NCBI RefSeq assembly: GCF_014898055.3
Contig: NW_023604295.1
Coordinates: 66,117,730-66,181,729 of the forward strand
Direction: 5' to 3'
DNA: 64,000 bases
Source: Talpa occidentalis
Taxonomy: Eukaryota > Chordata > Mammalia > Eulipotyphla > Talpidae
Shown here: positions 23,458 through 36,640 of the stretch, in pieces
Numbering within the stretch: the first letter of the stretch is position 1
How the letters are laid out: each line of letters opens with the position of its first letter
Position numbers and translations under genes: made by a program
Notes under the pieces: model-generated
Told to the model about the DNA's origin: nothing
The model's input: only the letters and a program-made list of their open reading frames with translations
Database searches by the model: none

Positions 23458-24805
23458 ATATATATCTTAAGACTAGAGAAATGCTCAGAACTAGAGTGAG
23501 AATTTACAAAGTGGGAAAGGCACAGATTTTCCCTAGCAAAATGCTGGCATATAAACTACACAGCAATTACTGCTGAACACCTCCAATAGCCCAGAACTAA
23601 TTGTTTTTATCTGTTGCCTCTTTAAGATACTTTAAATGACAGATTCCTAATATTGTTCTCTTATTAAAAGAATGAAGTTTATGACAGACTAGCTATCTGT
23701 GAACCTGGACCAGGCATTTATGCTAGTTAGTAAATGCGCAAATTTTGTAGGGAAAAAAAGATTAGGAAACCAATTACAAGAAAAATTAAACCAGTAAGAA
23801 GGCAATAGTTGTTAGTAAGTCAGTGGCCTTCTTTTAAATACCAAAACAAATAAATAGACAAGACCAAACCAAAACGATCCCTAGAAATCTGGTAGCCAAA
23901 GAGAAGGGAGTCTAAGAGAACTTGGTGGAGGATTATGGGAACCTTCCTTGGTGGTGCATGTTGTCTGAGAACATACATCGGAAGAGGTGTGAACCTATAT
24001 TTCTGAATCATACACTGTGTTATAAACCAATGTTTTCTCAATAAAAATGACACAATTTAAAAAATTAAATAAATAAAACAATGTCTTGGTGTGAAAACAC
24101 ATAGTATTTGGTATTTCAGAGGGAGAAATATTTGACCCTTTGATTTTGTTATTATGCATTATGACTTGATATATGTGTCCTTTGGAAAAAAAGGAGAGGA
24201 GAGATTATTTACTTGGTGAAATAAAAACAATTATATTTTAACTAAAATATTTGTTTAAAAAGTAAAAAAAAAACAAGACATAAGAGTGAAGGTTGTGGCA
24301 AGAATTGAAGGCACATGAATTGCGTTACTCATTCTTCATGAACTTTGCTGAACTTTAGACTACAACTACAGAAAAAGCTGAACATTCCTGGTGTTAAAAA
24401 ATTCTTAACATGGGGCCTCCCTGGTGGTGCAAGGGGTTAAGACGCAACCTATGAAGCAATCCGCAGCCGCTGCAGCATGAGTTTGATCCCCTGGCCAGGG
24501 AGCTATCCACATGGCGCAGCAGACCTCACCTGACTCCTCCGCTGCTCCCCTCAGCAGTGTATTTCAGTCAGTCTGCCTGTTCTGTTCCTCACTCTGTCTC
24601 TGGTGAATCCTCTCACCCACCACACCTCTGGCCTGTACCCCAGTTGTAGGGTAAATGGTTTTCAGGCTGCTTCTGCCCTCCCACCATCAGGATTACCCTG
24701 CCTGATGGGGCACCTGCAGTTGTTACATTGTTGCAAACTGTCTTATTTACTTCTGTGGGCCATGGGAGGAGTATTGAGTCATATCCACCAATAGAAGCAG
24801 AAGCA

Positions 24806-25021
24806 GGGCCTCCCCGGTGGTGCAGCGGTTGATCGCTGGCCTCTGCAGCGCCTGTTCCATTCCCCGCTGCTCCCCAGCCACCGGGCGCGCAGACCTCTCC
24901 TGCCGCCTGCTGCTCCCCTCAGCAGTGAGCTTTGGTCCTTCTGCCTGCTCTGCTCCCTGCTCTGGCTCTGGTGAATTCTCTCACCCTCCCGCGCTTCTGA
25001 CTGTATCCAGTGCTTGTATAA

Positions 25022-25097
<76 letters not shown>

Positions 25098-25107
25098 AAT
25101 AATAAAG
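24806..25107 (+). mobile_element. tRNA-derived SINE, subfamily I, nested
   Basis: GGGCCTCCCCGGTGGTGCAG head, TCTGGCTCTGGTGAATTC body, CAGTGCTTGTATAAATAGAT tail. The duplication AGAAGCAGAAGCA flanks it (24793-24805 and 25108-25120). It sits inside LTR copy A. Part of the head between the A and B boxes is shortened. Confidence 0.92.
25023..25096. repeat. (GATA)n microsatellite
   Basis: About 18 near-perfect GATA units grown from the AT-rich tail of the nested SINE. Confidence 0.97.
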
Positions 25108-27119
25108 AGAAGCAGAAGCATTAAAGAGGAGGAGAGAAAGAGGCCAGAGAAGCCCAAAATGAAGACTTGCTGGGGGCTTGGAGGCCTGCCAGCCTCCTGG
25201 CCCCCTGGCACCTCTGCCTGCTGTGTACCTGGTTGCTGCTCTATGTGTAACAGCTCAATAAAATCCTGAGAAAGCCACCGAGGGCTCCAAGACTCTCCTT
25301 TACCCGGTCTGCTCAGGTCCTAGATAACTTGCTCTGTGCCCATCCTGCCCCTACACCAGTTCTTTTATGCAAAAATAAATAAATCTTAAAAAAAAAATTG
25401 CGGTATAACAGAGGATTCGCTCAGAGCAGTTTTGATTTATTCTTCATTAAAAGTTTTCTTTGTTCACGACATGGCACTGGACAGATATTTCACTCTGTTA
25501 TCTAGTTATATGTTTTGTGAAATCTGGTATCAAAAATGCTTTTCAGCTTCTGTTCTAAGAAAACATAACTTTTTGGGAACCAAGCATTGAATTATTGACT
25601 GGATGTTATTTTCCTTACTTCTAGGTCATGGCAATGGAAGTCTCATGAATAAGAAGCACGAATGTCTAGTTCCAAAAGACAGAGAGATAGAAATAGAACT
25701 CTTAAGATTTAATAATTAAACCTTAGTCATTTATTTGTAAAAGAAGGATCACATATTTTTTTTCTCATTGTCAATATAATCTGAGTCACTCACTGCATCT
25801 ACTAAGATAATTGAAAAACAAATTATAAAGGAGAAACAAACAAACAAGAATATTCGGAAAGGTTTCTATTTAAAGGGATCAAGATAAAAATGGGGAGGTG
25901 TGTGTAGTTCACAGTTTGTATTTGCATTATCCTTGATAGTTGTGCTTGCCAGATCTAACAGACATGGAAGGGATTATTTTAACTATGGTGTTTTTGAGCT
26001 ATGTTTACCATTGTTCTGCAACTAAAATATGACCCATCCTTAGAATCAGGAAGTCAAAACTTCAAAATTCAACTCCTAAAGGACCTGGTTTGGTTCATTT
26101 GTTTTTATTGGGACTTTCCTCTTTCTGGGTTTGGGAATTTCTAATGAACCTCTGAGGTATCTCTGTGGTTTAGAGATTGGACAAGTTAAAGTAATAGCAA
26201 AAAGAGTTCAGTGTTTCTTTTCCAAGAGAGCCAAAGCTTTTAAAAATTATCTCCATGGGAAAATATCATGCAGTAAATGGTTGAAAGATTTTTCCTTTGA
26301 ATCAGACATGGCTTTAAAAGCATTACTCCCTTATTTTTCTTGTACCATTCATTACAATGCCCACTTAAGAACATTTCCTTTTCAGTTTTTTCAAAAATGA
26401 ACACTTCTATTAAAGCCAGAAACACTCTTAGTTTTGAATTAGCATGATCGTTCATAGCTTAATGTTCTCCATCTTACCACTCCTACCCTGATTTCTCAAA
26501 TCTGTTGTTTTCTGGAATTTCCTGTTTTGATCTCATATCTCACCATTTTTTACAATGTAACCAGTTTGAATTCAGAGTACTATTTCTTTGTATATTCAGC
26601 TTTACCAACACACCTGAATGCTGATCAGCTCCAACATCTAAAAGCTGGTGAATTTTCTAAAAATCAATTCCAGTTCTCCAGCCCTGCTTTAGTGCACATT
26701 CTTGCCATTTTTTACCTTCATTGGCTTCTGTATCTTTCATGTCAATCTTTTCAGAACTTATAAATATCTTGATGTTTTATCATTTTATAAAGAAAATGAA
26801 ATATTAACCCTCCTTTTCTTCAAAATCTCTTAATTTTAAATTAGTTTTCCTAAACTTGTTAACTAAATCATAAGCTCCAAAGAAAGGAAAGTTCTAGGAA
26901 TCTATATGTTTTTTAAAAAAATTAATATCAGAAAACACCTGAGATCACACATTTGAGAAACTCCAGAGTATAACTAGATACATAATTTGAAAATCTTTAC
27001 CTTATTATTTAAATTCCTTATCAGATTGTGACATAGATACCATTTTTATATTTATTTCTCTCTCCTTTCAAAATTAAAATTCTAAAACTAATGCCTAGTT
27101 TCTCCACAATCATATAAGA

Positions 27120-27420
27120 TGTACTCTCTGTCTGGAACACTCAGGCTGTTCTGTTGCACCTCAATGATTCTTTCTAGCCTTGGAAATACATTGCTAATAT
27201 GATTTCCCCAAAAAGCTTTTCCTGAGTTCCTTAGGCATTACTCAGTTCCTTCCTCTGTTCTGAAGTATGGTATGCCTGCTCATTCTCTTACTTTTGTCAA
27301 GCCCACTGCATTGTATTATAATGCTTGCTTACTAGAATATCTTCCCACCAGAATGTAAATCCCTCAGAATTTTTTTGTCTAGCATCATGACAAACTTGCA
27401 TAAATGTAGTTAAGCAGTTT
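27120..27420 (+). repeat. L2 LINE relic, 3' end
   Basis: The order CTGTCTGGAACACTC, AAAGCTTTTCCTGAGTTCC, CACTGCATTGTATTATAAT, CACCAGAATGTAAATCCCTC and TTGTCTAGCAT follows the L2 3' terminal consensus. Confidence 0.65.
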
Positions 27421-27750
27421 GGTTAGCTTTATAAAAATATGTATGATATATTTTTTGGGTACATTCTCTAAATTCTTGATGTTAAAGTAATTAAATTCAA
27501 ACAAAAATGAAAATTCTCTTTATCACAAAGACCAATTTCTGTAAGATTATATCATTCACTTTCTATAAGAGAGAAGTAATGTCCTCAACTAAATCAATAG
27601 CGGAGGAAGAAAAACAGTTAAGGTATGTACATTAAATACATTTTGAGTACGGTTTCCTTCTTCCTCTATTTTTTTGGTAAATATAGCAAAAATAAGAAGG
27701 GAAAAAATTCTGGTCAAATTTTATTTTCACTCAAAATGTATACTTTTCAG

Positions 27751-28066
27751 GGCCTCGCCGGTGGCGCAGCGGTTGAGCGCTGGGTTGCGAAGCTGCCCGC
27801 AACCTCTGCGGCGCCAGTTCGATCCCCGGCTGCTCCCCGGCCACTGGAGGAGAGTCCCACATGGCGCGCAGACCTCTCCTGCCGCCCGCTGCTCCCCTCA
27901 GCAGTGTACTTCGGTCCTTCTGCCTGTTCTGCTCCCCGCTCTGGCTCTGGTGAATTCTCTCACCCTCCCGGGCTTCTGACTGTACCCAGTGCATGTATAA
28001 CAAAACAAACAAACAAACAAATAAATAAATAAAACATGCCTCTATTAAAAAAAAAATTAAAAAAAA
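27751..28066 (+). mobile_element. tRNA-derived SINE, subfamily I, young copy
   Basis: The best-preserved copy, with CpGs retained. A box in GTGGCGCAGCGGTTG, B box CAGTTCGATCCCC, body GCCGCCCGCTGCTCCCCTC, tail CAAACAAACAAATAAATAAA. A perfect 13-bp duplication GTATACTTTTCAG flanks it (27738-27750 and 28067-28079). The overlapping ORFs on both strands here are SINE sequence, not genes. Confidence 0.95.
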
Positions 28067-28669
28067 GTATACTTTTCAGCTCTAAATCTATAGAAAATGT
28101 TAAATTTTTAATTATTGTTTTTGAAGACCCCCCAGAGAAATTTTAGAGTGGAGGAAACAGTTATAATTTGTAATCTCATTTTCATCTCAGCATTGAGTAA
28201 TAAAGTATGGAAAACTGTTGATAGAAGGAGGGTCATATCAGAAGTATTTATTACAAGGATTAATCAAAATGATATTCTGGTCTTCATTTTTTTCAGTTGT
28301 CTTCACATTCCTTGTGTTTAACAGTAAATTTTCTTTTAATATCATCCAATATCCTCATAGAATCAAAAATTTTGCTTAAAAAAAAAAAAAGTCTTCTCTC
28401 CTGTTTCTTCTACTACAATGCTACAATCTACAACTTTTCTTATGATTTTACCATGGAATATGTGGGTTTGCCACAATTTTGCAACACTAAGCAATTCTGC
28501 AACACCAACTAGGTGTCCTACAATTTAATTTAGTTCTGTCGCTCTCTACCTAGAGATAGACCCAGATACTCAAGTTAGGATTTATCCCCAGGAAACTGCC
28601 CTCTACGTCAGATGCCAATCTTTAAGAAATAGGTACTCAGGTTACCCACAACTTCTGTCTGACTTGAAT

Positions 28670-29170
28670 AAAAATAGCAATTCCATTTCTAGGCATCTAG
28701 TTGGAGAATATGAAAACACCAATTGGAAAAGATATATGCAATTCTATGTTCATTGCAGCACTACTCACAATAGCCAATATAGAGAAACAACTTAAGTGCC
28801 TATGGACTGACGAATGGATAAAGAAAACATGCCATAGATATACCCAATGGACTACTACAGCTATAAATAAAGATGAAATCTTGCCATTCCTGACAGCATG
28901 GACGGACCATGTAGTGATTATGCTACAATACGAACAAAGCAAATACAACTACAAATGTAAACTCTTAGATTCTGACTACAAATGGTGATTATCAGTGGGG
29001 AAGTGATGAAGGGTGGGAGGAAAATTAAAGGGGGTCAATTGGATGACAGTGATGGTGGTTGGTAACTAGCCTTTGGTGGTTAGCAGGGTGTGCTATGTAC
29101 ATTTCTGCAGTTGTGAAACTATACTCCTAGGACTTATATAGTTTTGTAAATGATATTATTTCAATAACAA
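28670..29170 (+). mobile_element. L1 3' fragment
   Basis: Sequence reads as the L1 ORF2 C-terminal end and 3' UTR: CACAATAGCCAATATAG, a decayed frame with KTPIGKDI and FIAALLTIANIEKQ, and then GAAGGGTGGGAGGAAAATTA. The frame is broken and no full element is present. The 5' limit is uncertain. Confidence 0.75.
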
Positions 29171-31029
29171 AAGGAGGAAAAGAAGGATTTTGTACAAGGC
29201 TATTGCTGTTCTACTATTCAACTAAGTTAACTGAACAAAAGTAAATAGACATAACTGAACTTAAACCAATTTTAAAAAGTATTTTTCTTAAATTCTTGTC
29301 TTTGAAGAATAAATATATTAGCAAACTTATAAAATACTGAGAGTCTTAGATCATTATAGACATCTGCAACATCAATACCTTTTAGAAAATGAAAATATTC
29401 TTTGGATTTACTAGGACAGTCTACAATCTCTCTGGGTCCTTTGGAGTGCTATGAGTGCTTTTAACAAGTCAGCCATTTCAGAGACTAGTTCAGAGACTAG
29501 TGATCCCTACCCAAGTACAATATGTATTGATATACAAGACAATGAGAATGACAATTGATTATTTATCAAAATCTGTGTGTGTGAATGATATGTTTCTTTT
29601 AGCCTAGTATTCTCTCTTTTCTTTACATAGACAAAATCATACTATTGGAGTGACTGGTTGTCTTCACTCTTAATGTGAACAAATGAAATTCAAGAATACC
29701 TAGGGCATTTCCTTTTTATTAATTACATTTAAATATACAGTAATCTCAAAAGTCTTAGATATTTTGATATGCATGCATTATTTTAAAATCCTCAATGTTC
29801 TTTATTTTTGAAAAAAATATACTGCATACTTCTTAGTATATGTCTAAATCTAAACTCAGAAAAAAAGATAATATAAACAAGCTCCATGAAGATGATAGAA
29901 TCTTCCCTCCCAGAGAGCTGAAATTGTTTAAGAAATTCCTAACTTCAGAAAGTTTTTAAATATCCAAAAATTTCCAGAAGATACAATTTGGTTTTGGGAG
30001 TGACTGATAAGTCAGTCCAAATACTGACTTTTTCAAAGTTATTCTTGGCTAAATTTCCTAGTATTATATTTAGAAAATTTACTTTAATGCCATTTTAATA
30101 TTCCCAATTTCCCAACTGATGTAGGATTACTTTCAACAATATCCCCTGCTTGTTATTTTAATTTAGTGATTTCCTCAAAATAAAAACAATACAGTAGAAA
30201 GTTCAAAACCAAAACTGGTAATCAAAATTGGTGTAACTGAATCAAAATCAGAAATCTTTTATAGCTTTATTACACACAAGATTTTAATATAAATAGTTGG
30301 AAAGTTTGAGAGGGACAACTGTTAAATAATGTGGTGTTGGAAAAATGATCATGGTACAGAGTCACACCGAAATAAATTCAGAGCAAATTTTATAATACAA
30401 CTAGACTAACAACATTATGAGCTGTTATTTGTTTGTTTTATAGGGGCTGCTGCAGTCATTGGTCTGTTCTGAATCAGGGTCATTCAGGGGTAGAATTGCC
30501 ATATTCCAAAACAGGACAGATGAAACTAACTGCAGTTTGATGTCAATTTCTATGGAGCTTCTGACGAAAGACTTGCTGTCTACTGATTAGTTGCTAAATG
30601 GAGAATGACTTTCATATTCCTTTAACACAGAAAGGACTGACATTTATCCAGCTTACATTTTATAGATACCAGTAAGAAAATTTGTCTTGAAAGATTACAC
30701 TCTTGAGTTTGGTTCATGAGATCTAGCAGTACAGAAAGGAATAGAAATATTTGCCCCATATTGTGTTGTGTTATACTTAGAAATTAGGCAAAATACATAT
30801 TGGTCTTAAGTAAGTTAAACTTTTATAGGCAAGTTATAATAGTAGACAAAAAGGAGACACAGAAATACTAATTTCTGATTGGAGAATATATGTTTGCTAA
30901 AAGTCATTTAATTTTATACTTAAAATGAACAAAATTCAGAATATGTACATGTTGCCTGGATTTAAAAGGAATTAAAAACTATAATTTGTATAATTAGAAC
31001 TTAGTATATCATTGTATTAACTATTTCCC

Positions 31030-31470
31030 TATTTTCTGGGTTCTATGAGTTAGACTGCCTCTTCCATTGCTAGCCAGTCCTCAGAGACAGCATGCATTGG
31101 GCCTTTCATATACACCAAACTCGCCAATCAAGAGCCGCCCCTATCCAGTTCATAAATGCTAGCAGGCGATATTCTTCTTCCCTAGTCATTTTAAGACTAG
31201 CTCCAGACAACTAGAGAGAATCCCCAGCCCCAGATTATGTTGAAATCATTTAAATGAGTAAACCTAAGTTTATTTACCTTATCTTGCCTTGCCTTTGCCA
31301 CAGAAACCACAATATGGGCTCTTGCTCTTGCTTTCTCTCGACCCTATTTGCTTCCTGACTGAAACCGATGTTTCTCTGGTTTCTGCAGAACTGTGACTAA
31401 CACACTGTCTTTGAGTAGCAATTGTATTCTGATCTGTTGGCCTCATCATAACTGAATAATAATGAAACTT
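31030..31470 (+). mobile_element. Possible old LTR fragment
   Basis: A CCAAT-like CTCGCCAATCAAGAGCCGCC, then AGAACTGTGACTAACACACT further on, resemble decayed LTR sequence. No ends or duplication found. An adjacent T run (31510-31532) is separate. Confidence 0.3.
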
Positions 31471-31951
31471 ACTTTTCAAATCCATTATGGAGTGGAATAT
31501 CATCATCAAGTTTTTTTTTTTTTTTTTTTTTAGTAAATGACTATTTCTTGAAAAAGATAATAAGATATCTAAGTGAATATCTGGCATGCATACAGTCTTG
31601 CTGTAATTTTGTTTTTGTCTCACTCTTTTCAAACCCAGAGACACTCATGATGTATGTCTTTGATGTTAACCGACACTTATATTTAAAACATGCCTAGAGC
31701 AGCTTGGATAATACATAGTTTAAGATTTTCATGCTATTTAGAAGTAGGTAATTTTGCACTGATCGGCTTAGTGTTGTTTTCTTGTGTCTGCTGACTAACC
31801 CCCATGATTTTAGTTAATTACATGGTTACACTAAATGACAAACTAACACCTTTATCAGTATCTAATTCCAGCTGGTACCATTGAGGTACAAGGAGATATA
31901 TAGTCAGTGTTAATGGATCCTCTCATTTTTACAAGTAAGAAAAGAAAGAAG

Positions 31952-32229
31952 GGGGCCTCCCTGGTGGCGCAAGGGGTTGAGCATCAGAACTGTTAAGTAA
32001 TCCACAACTCCTACAGCACAAGTTTGATAGCCAGCCAGGGAACTAACACACATGGCACAGCAGACCTCTCCTGACTCGCCCGCTGCTCCCCTCAGCAGTG
32101 TATTTCAGTCAAATTGCCTGTTCTGTTCCCCACTCGGTCTCTGGTGAATCCTCTCACCACCCCCACACCACAACTCTGGCCTGTGCCCCAATTCTTGTAT
32201 GCATAAATAAATAAATCTTTAAAAAAAGA
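31952..32229 (+). mobile_element. tRNA-derived SINE, subfamily II
   Basis: GGGCCTCCCTGGTGGCGCAA head, AAGTTTGATAGCC B-box region, CGCCCGCTGCTCCCCTCAGC body, tail TTGTATGCATAAATAAATAA with TCTTT. Flanked by AGAAAAGAAAG-like sequence on both sides, so its duplication is masked by simple repeats. Confidence 0.88.
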
Positions 32230-33169
32230 AAAGAAAAGAAAAAAGGCAGAAAAAATGATAGCAAAATAGTATCAGCCCAAAGTTCTCCAAGTCTGTGGTG
32301 GTAGGGTAAGTTAGGGTCTGCGTTACAAGTAATAAATAACTAATTTAATTGTGATACAAAATTTTGAAACAAATACACACTACTGTATGCATGCATTTGC
32401 AGAAATTCAAGTGTGACCCTATAATAATTTCACTCCCATTTTTATATTTTCTTGGGAGAGTGAGAAATTGCTTTACTCCTGAAGGAATGACAATTGTCCT
32501 TTTAAGTATCACATGCATGAGTAAGAAATCATTACTCTTTACTGTTACATGAATCATGAATTTTTATAGTTCATTATCCCTCCTCAATATTTTATTTAAA
32601 GTCATGTTAGAAATATAAGTCACATCTAAATATTATTGATCATATATGCGGAAGCAGAAAGAAAAATTTTGAGAAATTCTTCTTAGCATATGGCTTATAT
32701 ATGCCTGGCCCATATGGCTTATATAAGCCTAGCAATTCTATCCCAAGTGCAGCAGAGACTAACTGAATCAGTGAGGGAGGTCCTCTTTAGAAATCATAAT
32801 GGTTGATTCCTTCCTTTAGGGAGGTAAAAGCCCAAACCTCCCATAACAGGAAATCTGCAAAGTCTGCTCAAGCATTTGGAAATCAGATTTTTGAAATTAG
32901 CTCAGAGTTATCCAATTTACTTACATAATAGAAATAGTCATTGGTTCAGGAGGGGAAAAAAGGACTAAAGGAACATTCCAGAAAAGAGGACATTTTTGGT
33001 GCATTTCAGAAATCACCTGAAAATTTTTAAGTAATGTAAGAAAAAGTTAAATGCACTTGAAAACTTATATGAGTGCTATATATTCACTCTATTTCTTTTC
33101 AAAATATAAATTCCATATCTAGGAACTACTTTCAATTAAAACTTAACAAATCAAGTAATTAAAAAAAGT

Positions 33170-33480
33170 TGTGGTTTATTAATTTTTTTCTAGCTTTGCT
33201 GTTTGAAGAATGCAGGTGGAGAATACGCTAATTTCAGTGTCTTAGCATATTTATACAAATAAAATATACACTAGCAGAAAATTACAGTTTCCAAAAGCAA
33301 TCGAGCCTGCAAATTTTTTATTTTGGCTGTCAAATCTGCATTGTTTATGCTTGCATTGACTAAATCTTCCTCGCCTCTTTTGGCCCCAAGCAAATTCTCA
33401 CCTTCTGTCCCATATCACTTGATTAAGAAATGCAAAGATTTATTTGCAATAAATAACATTTTATTCTCCACTAACAGAGA
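33170..33480. other. Single-copy patch, possible conserved regulatory DNA
   Basis: Non-repetitive sequence with closely spaced AT-rich homeobox-type and CAAT/GCAAT cores (for example TTTATTTGCAATAAATAAC near 33441). No coding potential. Only an inference. Confidence 0.2.
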
Positions 33481-35872
33481 TTCTTAAAAATGTAAGCAGA
33501 AAACAAAAGAGCAATGGTGGAGGTGGAGTACCTGCTGCTTAATTTCCATGATGCCTGTGTCTTGACTTCTTTAGTTCCAGGTACAGGATTAATTTATCTA
33601 AAGAATTTCTGTCATATATCTCTTTAACTAGTCATGAATTCTAAGGCAATTCTAGTTCTCAAGTCTATCTAAATAAGAAAAATGAGTCAATACATATTTT
33701 CACAATTATGTAAACTTCATATAATCAACCTTAGAATTTTAAAAACTGGAGCTTATTAATTTTTACATGCACCTAAAATTTTTAACACATTAGAAAAAAA
33801 TAGCCTTAAGTTTTCCATTTTTGAATTGCATAATAAAGCTAAATCAAAAATTATGCAGATACAAATTCAGTCATACTTGTTTCTTTTAAGAGTTGGACTT
33901 TTCATTTCAATTATTTAGGTTCCTGCATTTCTAATTCGCAATAGCTGACTGGAAATTGTCTTTAGTCTAAACAGAACAAACATTCTCAGACAAAGCTGTG
34001 TAAATTTTAGCTTTTATAGGTGAGACACCTTTATTTTATGTAAGCTTGCAAACTAAATTGAGTCATTTTATATTGAGTTTTATCTAAAAACTAAATTTAA
34101 TGTAAAGATTCTTAAATTGAATGAGTATTTAAAATCTGAATTAAAAGTGTAGTGATGGATTCACCAGCATGGCTTACTGGGTGAAACTATACTAAAAGTG
34201 ATTTATTGTAATAGTTCTATCAGTCAGTAAAGTAACTAAAAGTTTTTATTAAATACTACGCTTGAAATAGGAGGATTTCATGAGATGTAAGCTATACCGT
34301 AATAAAGTTAGGTAAAAGAAGAATAAGGTAAAACAAAAAGCAGTATTCTTCAGTGATTTTGAATATTTTTCTTCTGTATTCTATATCCATATACATTTTT
34401 TCAAATGAACAGGATTTTTCCTTTGAAAAAGTCTGCATGGAACTATTATATAGGCATTTTAGTTTATTACTGGCCTGATCTGTCAGATTTCTCCTAGAAC
34501 TGAAAAACAATAAGCCAAGGATCATTATTATTCACATTGCACAGTCTGTGGTTTAGCTTTAGAAACATGCTTTTCAAGTTAAATTTCCTTCAAAATGCAC
34601 CTAGCTAGGGAAAAAAAAAAATGAGGGAAAAATGCTAAAGGCAAAGCAAACTCCGAGAAGTCTGGCAGTCCATTCGCAAAACAAGACTATGCTTTCCTAA
34701 CCCCCTTACATTAGGAGACTCACAGTTGGTTTTCATATATGCATTTGTGGATCTGTGTGAGTATCTTGCTTTCCTGGGTGGTAAATGTGAGATACTTTGA
34801 TTCTTTGTTAGTCTTAGAAATAACCTACTGTCACATTGGTTTTGGACTCTGATGGCTTGGTTTAGCCCGCTGAAAGGGGATCCTGAAATAGGAGTCTTGT
34901 AAGGTCAGACACTGGGTTCTAAACAATGTATAAAATTTGCAAGTAGGTACATGTGGAACGAATATTCCATTAAGATTTGCATTCAACATAAAATATCCAA
35001 TGCATAGGCAATTACACATAATCAATACGATGTTTGTGTTCTTTCCATTCATAAATTTGAAAAATGTACAGAGGCAGGATGGGAAGTCTTTCTTTAAGTA
35101 ATTCACTGCTAACTTCTAGTGAAATGGTGAATCAAAAAAATCAGATAAAAAGAAAAATGTACCCAAGTAAAACAAAAATCTTAGACAAAAATATCATGTC
35201 CTTGTCACAAAGACCCTAGCAATTAAGCTTATAATAAGGGAAATGACTTCAGGAACTACAGGCACAGAAGGAAAACACTGAGAGAAATTTTCCAACACAT
35301 TCCATGAGAAGTCAGCAGGGTTTTATAGGAAACAATCAAGTGATTGTAGAAAAAAATCTTGCAAGCAAAGAATTTCTTCAGTTAACATGTAAAATTTAAC
35401 GAAGTACCATGTGTTCAAAGTGACTTTTGAAGACAAACTAAAAGGCCCTTATGGACTGCAGATTGCTAACTACCAAATGTTCATTTAAGGAAATGATGAA
35501 CAACATGGATGATAAGCTGTTCCAAGAATACTTAGTGTCAGTCTTGATAGTAACTTTGAAATCTTAAATCAAGACATTTTTCAATCCAAATATAAATATA
35601 GGACATTTAGTTTAAATATAAGTGGAAGGAACTCTATGTTCCTATATTTAAATATAAATGTAAAATTAGAAAATACTGATGGGTGCAGATATTTTATGAA
35701 GTTAGAATATACATTTCTTTAAACCATAAGAACCATCATAAATCTAAAACCAGTGAGAAAAACATATACCCATAATTGATATGGAATGGAAGAAACCTGA
35801 TGAAATGTAAAACTTGAATGTCCTAATTTTAAAAATCCAACACATGTACACACAATATATTACATATCTACC

Positions 35873-35985
35873 ATTATATATATATATATACACACACACA
35901 CATATATATATACACATATATGTATATACACACATGCACAGGTATATACACTTTTACATGCATATACATTTATCTATATATACCC
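35873..35985. repeat. TA/CA simple repeat
   Basis: (TA)n, (CA)n and TACACATATA units. The small ORFs reading through it are compositional. Confidence 0.9.
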
Positions 35986-36640
35986 TATGTACAGTTTATT
36001 TGTTGGTTCATTTTTAAATATTAGATCCATACATTATTTGCATTTAATTCTAACAGCAATTTTTTTTAAAAATAGAAATTATTTTTCTGATTTCATAGAA
36101 AATGAAACCTAGAATTAAAAATCTTAAGAAACTTAACTACAACAATTAGTGAAAGATGGTGCTCTCATTCATTTTTACATACTTCTTTTATTAGAATTTC
36201 TCAATTTATACCTACCTACTATCTCTTGTACCATACATAATGAGATAATATCAACTTCGATTTTAAAGGAAGAGAAAAAATACATGATAAATATTTAAAG
36301 AAAAAAAAGTTAGCAATTAGGATTTAAACCAGTAATCTTCCCCTTTTTTCTACTATCTTATTGAAATAAGGCTAAAGAAGTATTTAGGTAGTTCCCTAGA
36401 AATATACTTGATATAGCAGGATTTTGTATTTAGCTTAATAAAACAACATTATTAGTCTTATCATTCTTTTTATGATTCTAAGATCTTTTCTAAATTAATA
36501 ATGTAATTAATATTTTATATGCTCCTTTTTTCAAATATTTGATAAATTCCCTAGTAACCATTATTAAAGCAAATATCATAACATGATATCACCCCAGAAA
36601 AGCTTGTGTGTCTATTAGAAGCCTGGCACAGGGAAGGTAG

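Larger units (their letters stand above)
24645..25355 (+). mobile_element. Solo LTR, family 1 copy A (endogenous retrovirus)
   Basis: It starts TGTAGGGTAA and ends CTGCCCCTACA, with a 5-bp duplication CCAGT on both sides (24640-24644 and 25356-25360). A polyadenylation signal AATAAA lies at 25257-25262. Removing the nested SINE leaves about 396 bp. It shares start, end, the GGAGAGA purine stretch, AATAAAA...GCCACYGAGG and ACCYGGTCTGCT segments with copies B and C. It carries no coding region. Confidence 0.88.
24412..25390 (+). mobile_element. tRNA-derived SINE, subfamily II, split by an LTR
   Basis: The 5' part (24412-24644) runs from GGGGCCTCCCTGGTGGTGC through TGGTGAATCCTCTCACC to CTGTACCCCAGT. 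The 3' part (25356-25390) resumes with CCAGTTCTTTTATGC and the AATAAATAAATCTT tail. The gap is a solo LTR that itself holds another SINE. CCAGT is duplicated at the break. Confidence 0.88.

Noticed and set aside
27625..28032. ORFs of 135, 101 and 93 codons on both strands
   Set aside because: They overlap the SINE at 27751-28066; similar peptides recur at 39202-39471, 50082-50409 and 24817-25029 because the same SINE is translated.
28697..28988. Overlapping ORFs resembling a protein on both strands
   Set aside because: The plus-strand frame is a decayed L1 ORF2 C-terminus; the minus-strand frame is its shadow.
31279..31644. Minus-strand 121-codon ORF
   Set aside because: It crosses a poly(T) run (a Lys string in the product) and probably an old LTR relic; no conserved domain seen.
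35744..36017. Tyr/Ile/His-rich ORFs on both strands
   Set aside because: Translations of a TA/CA simple repeat.
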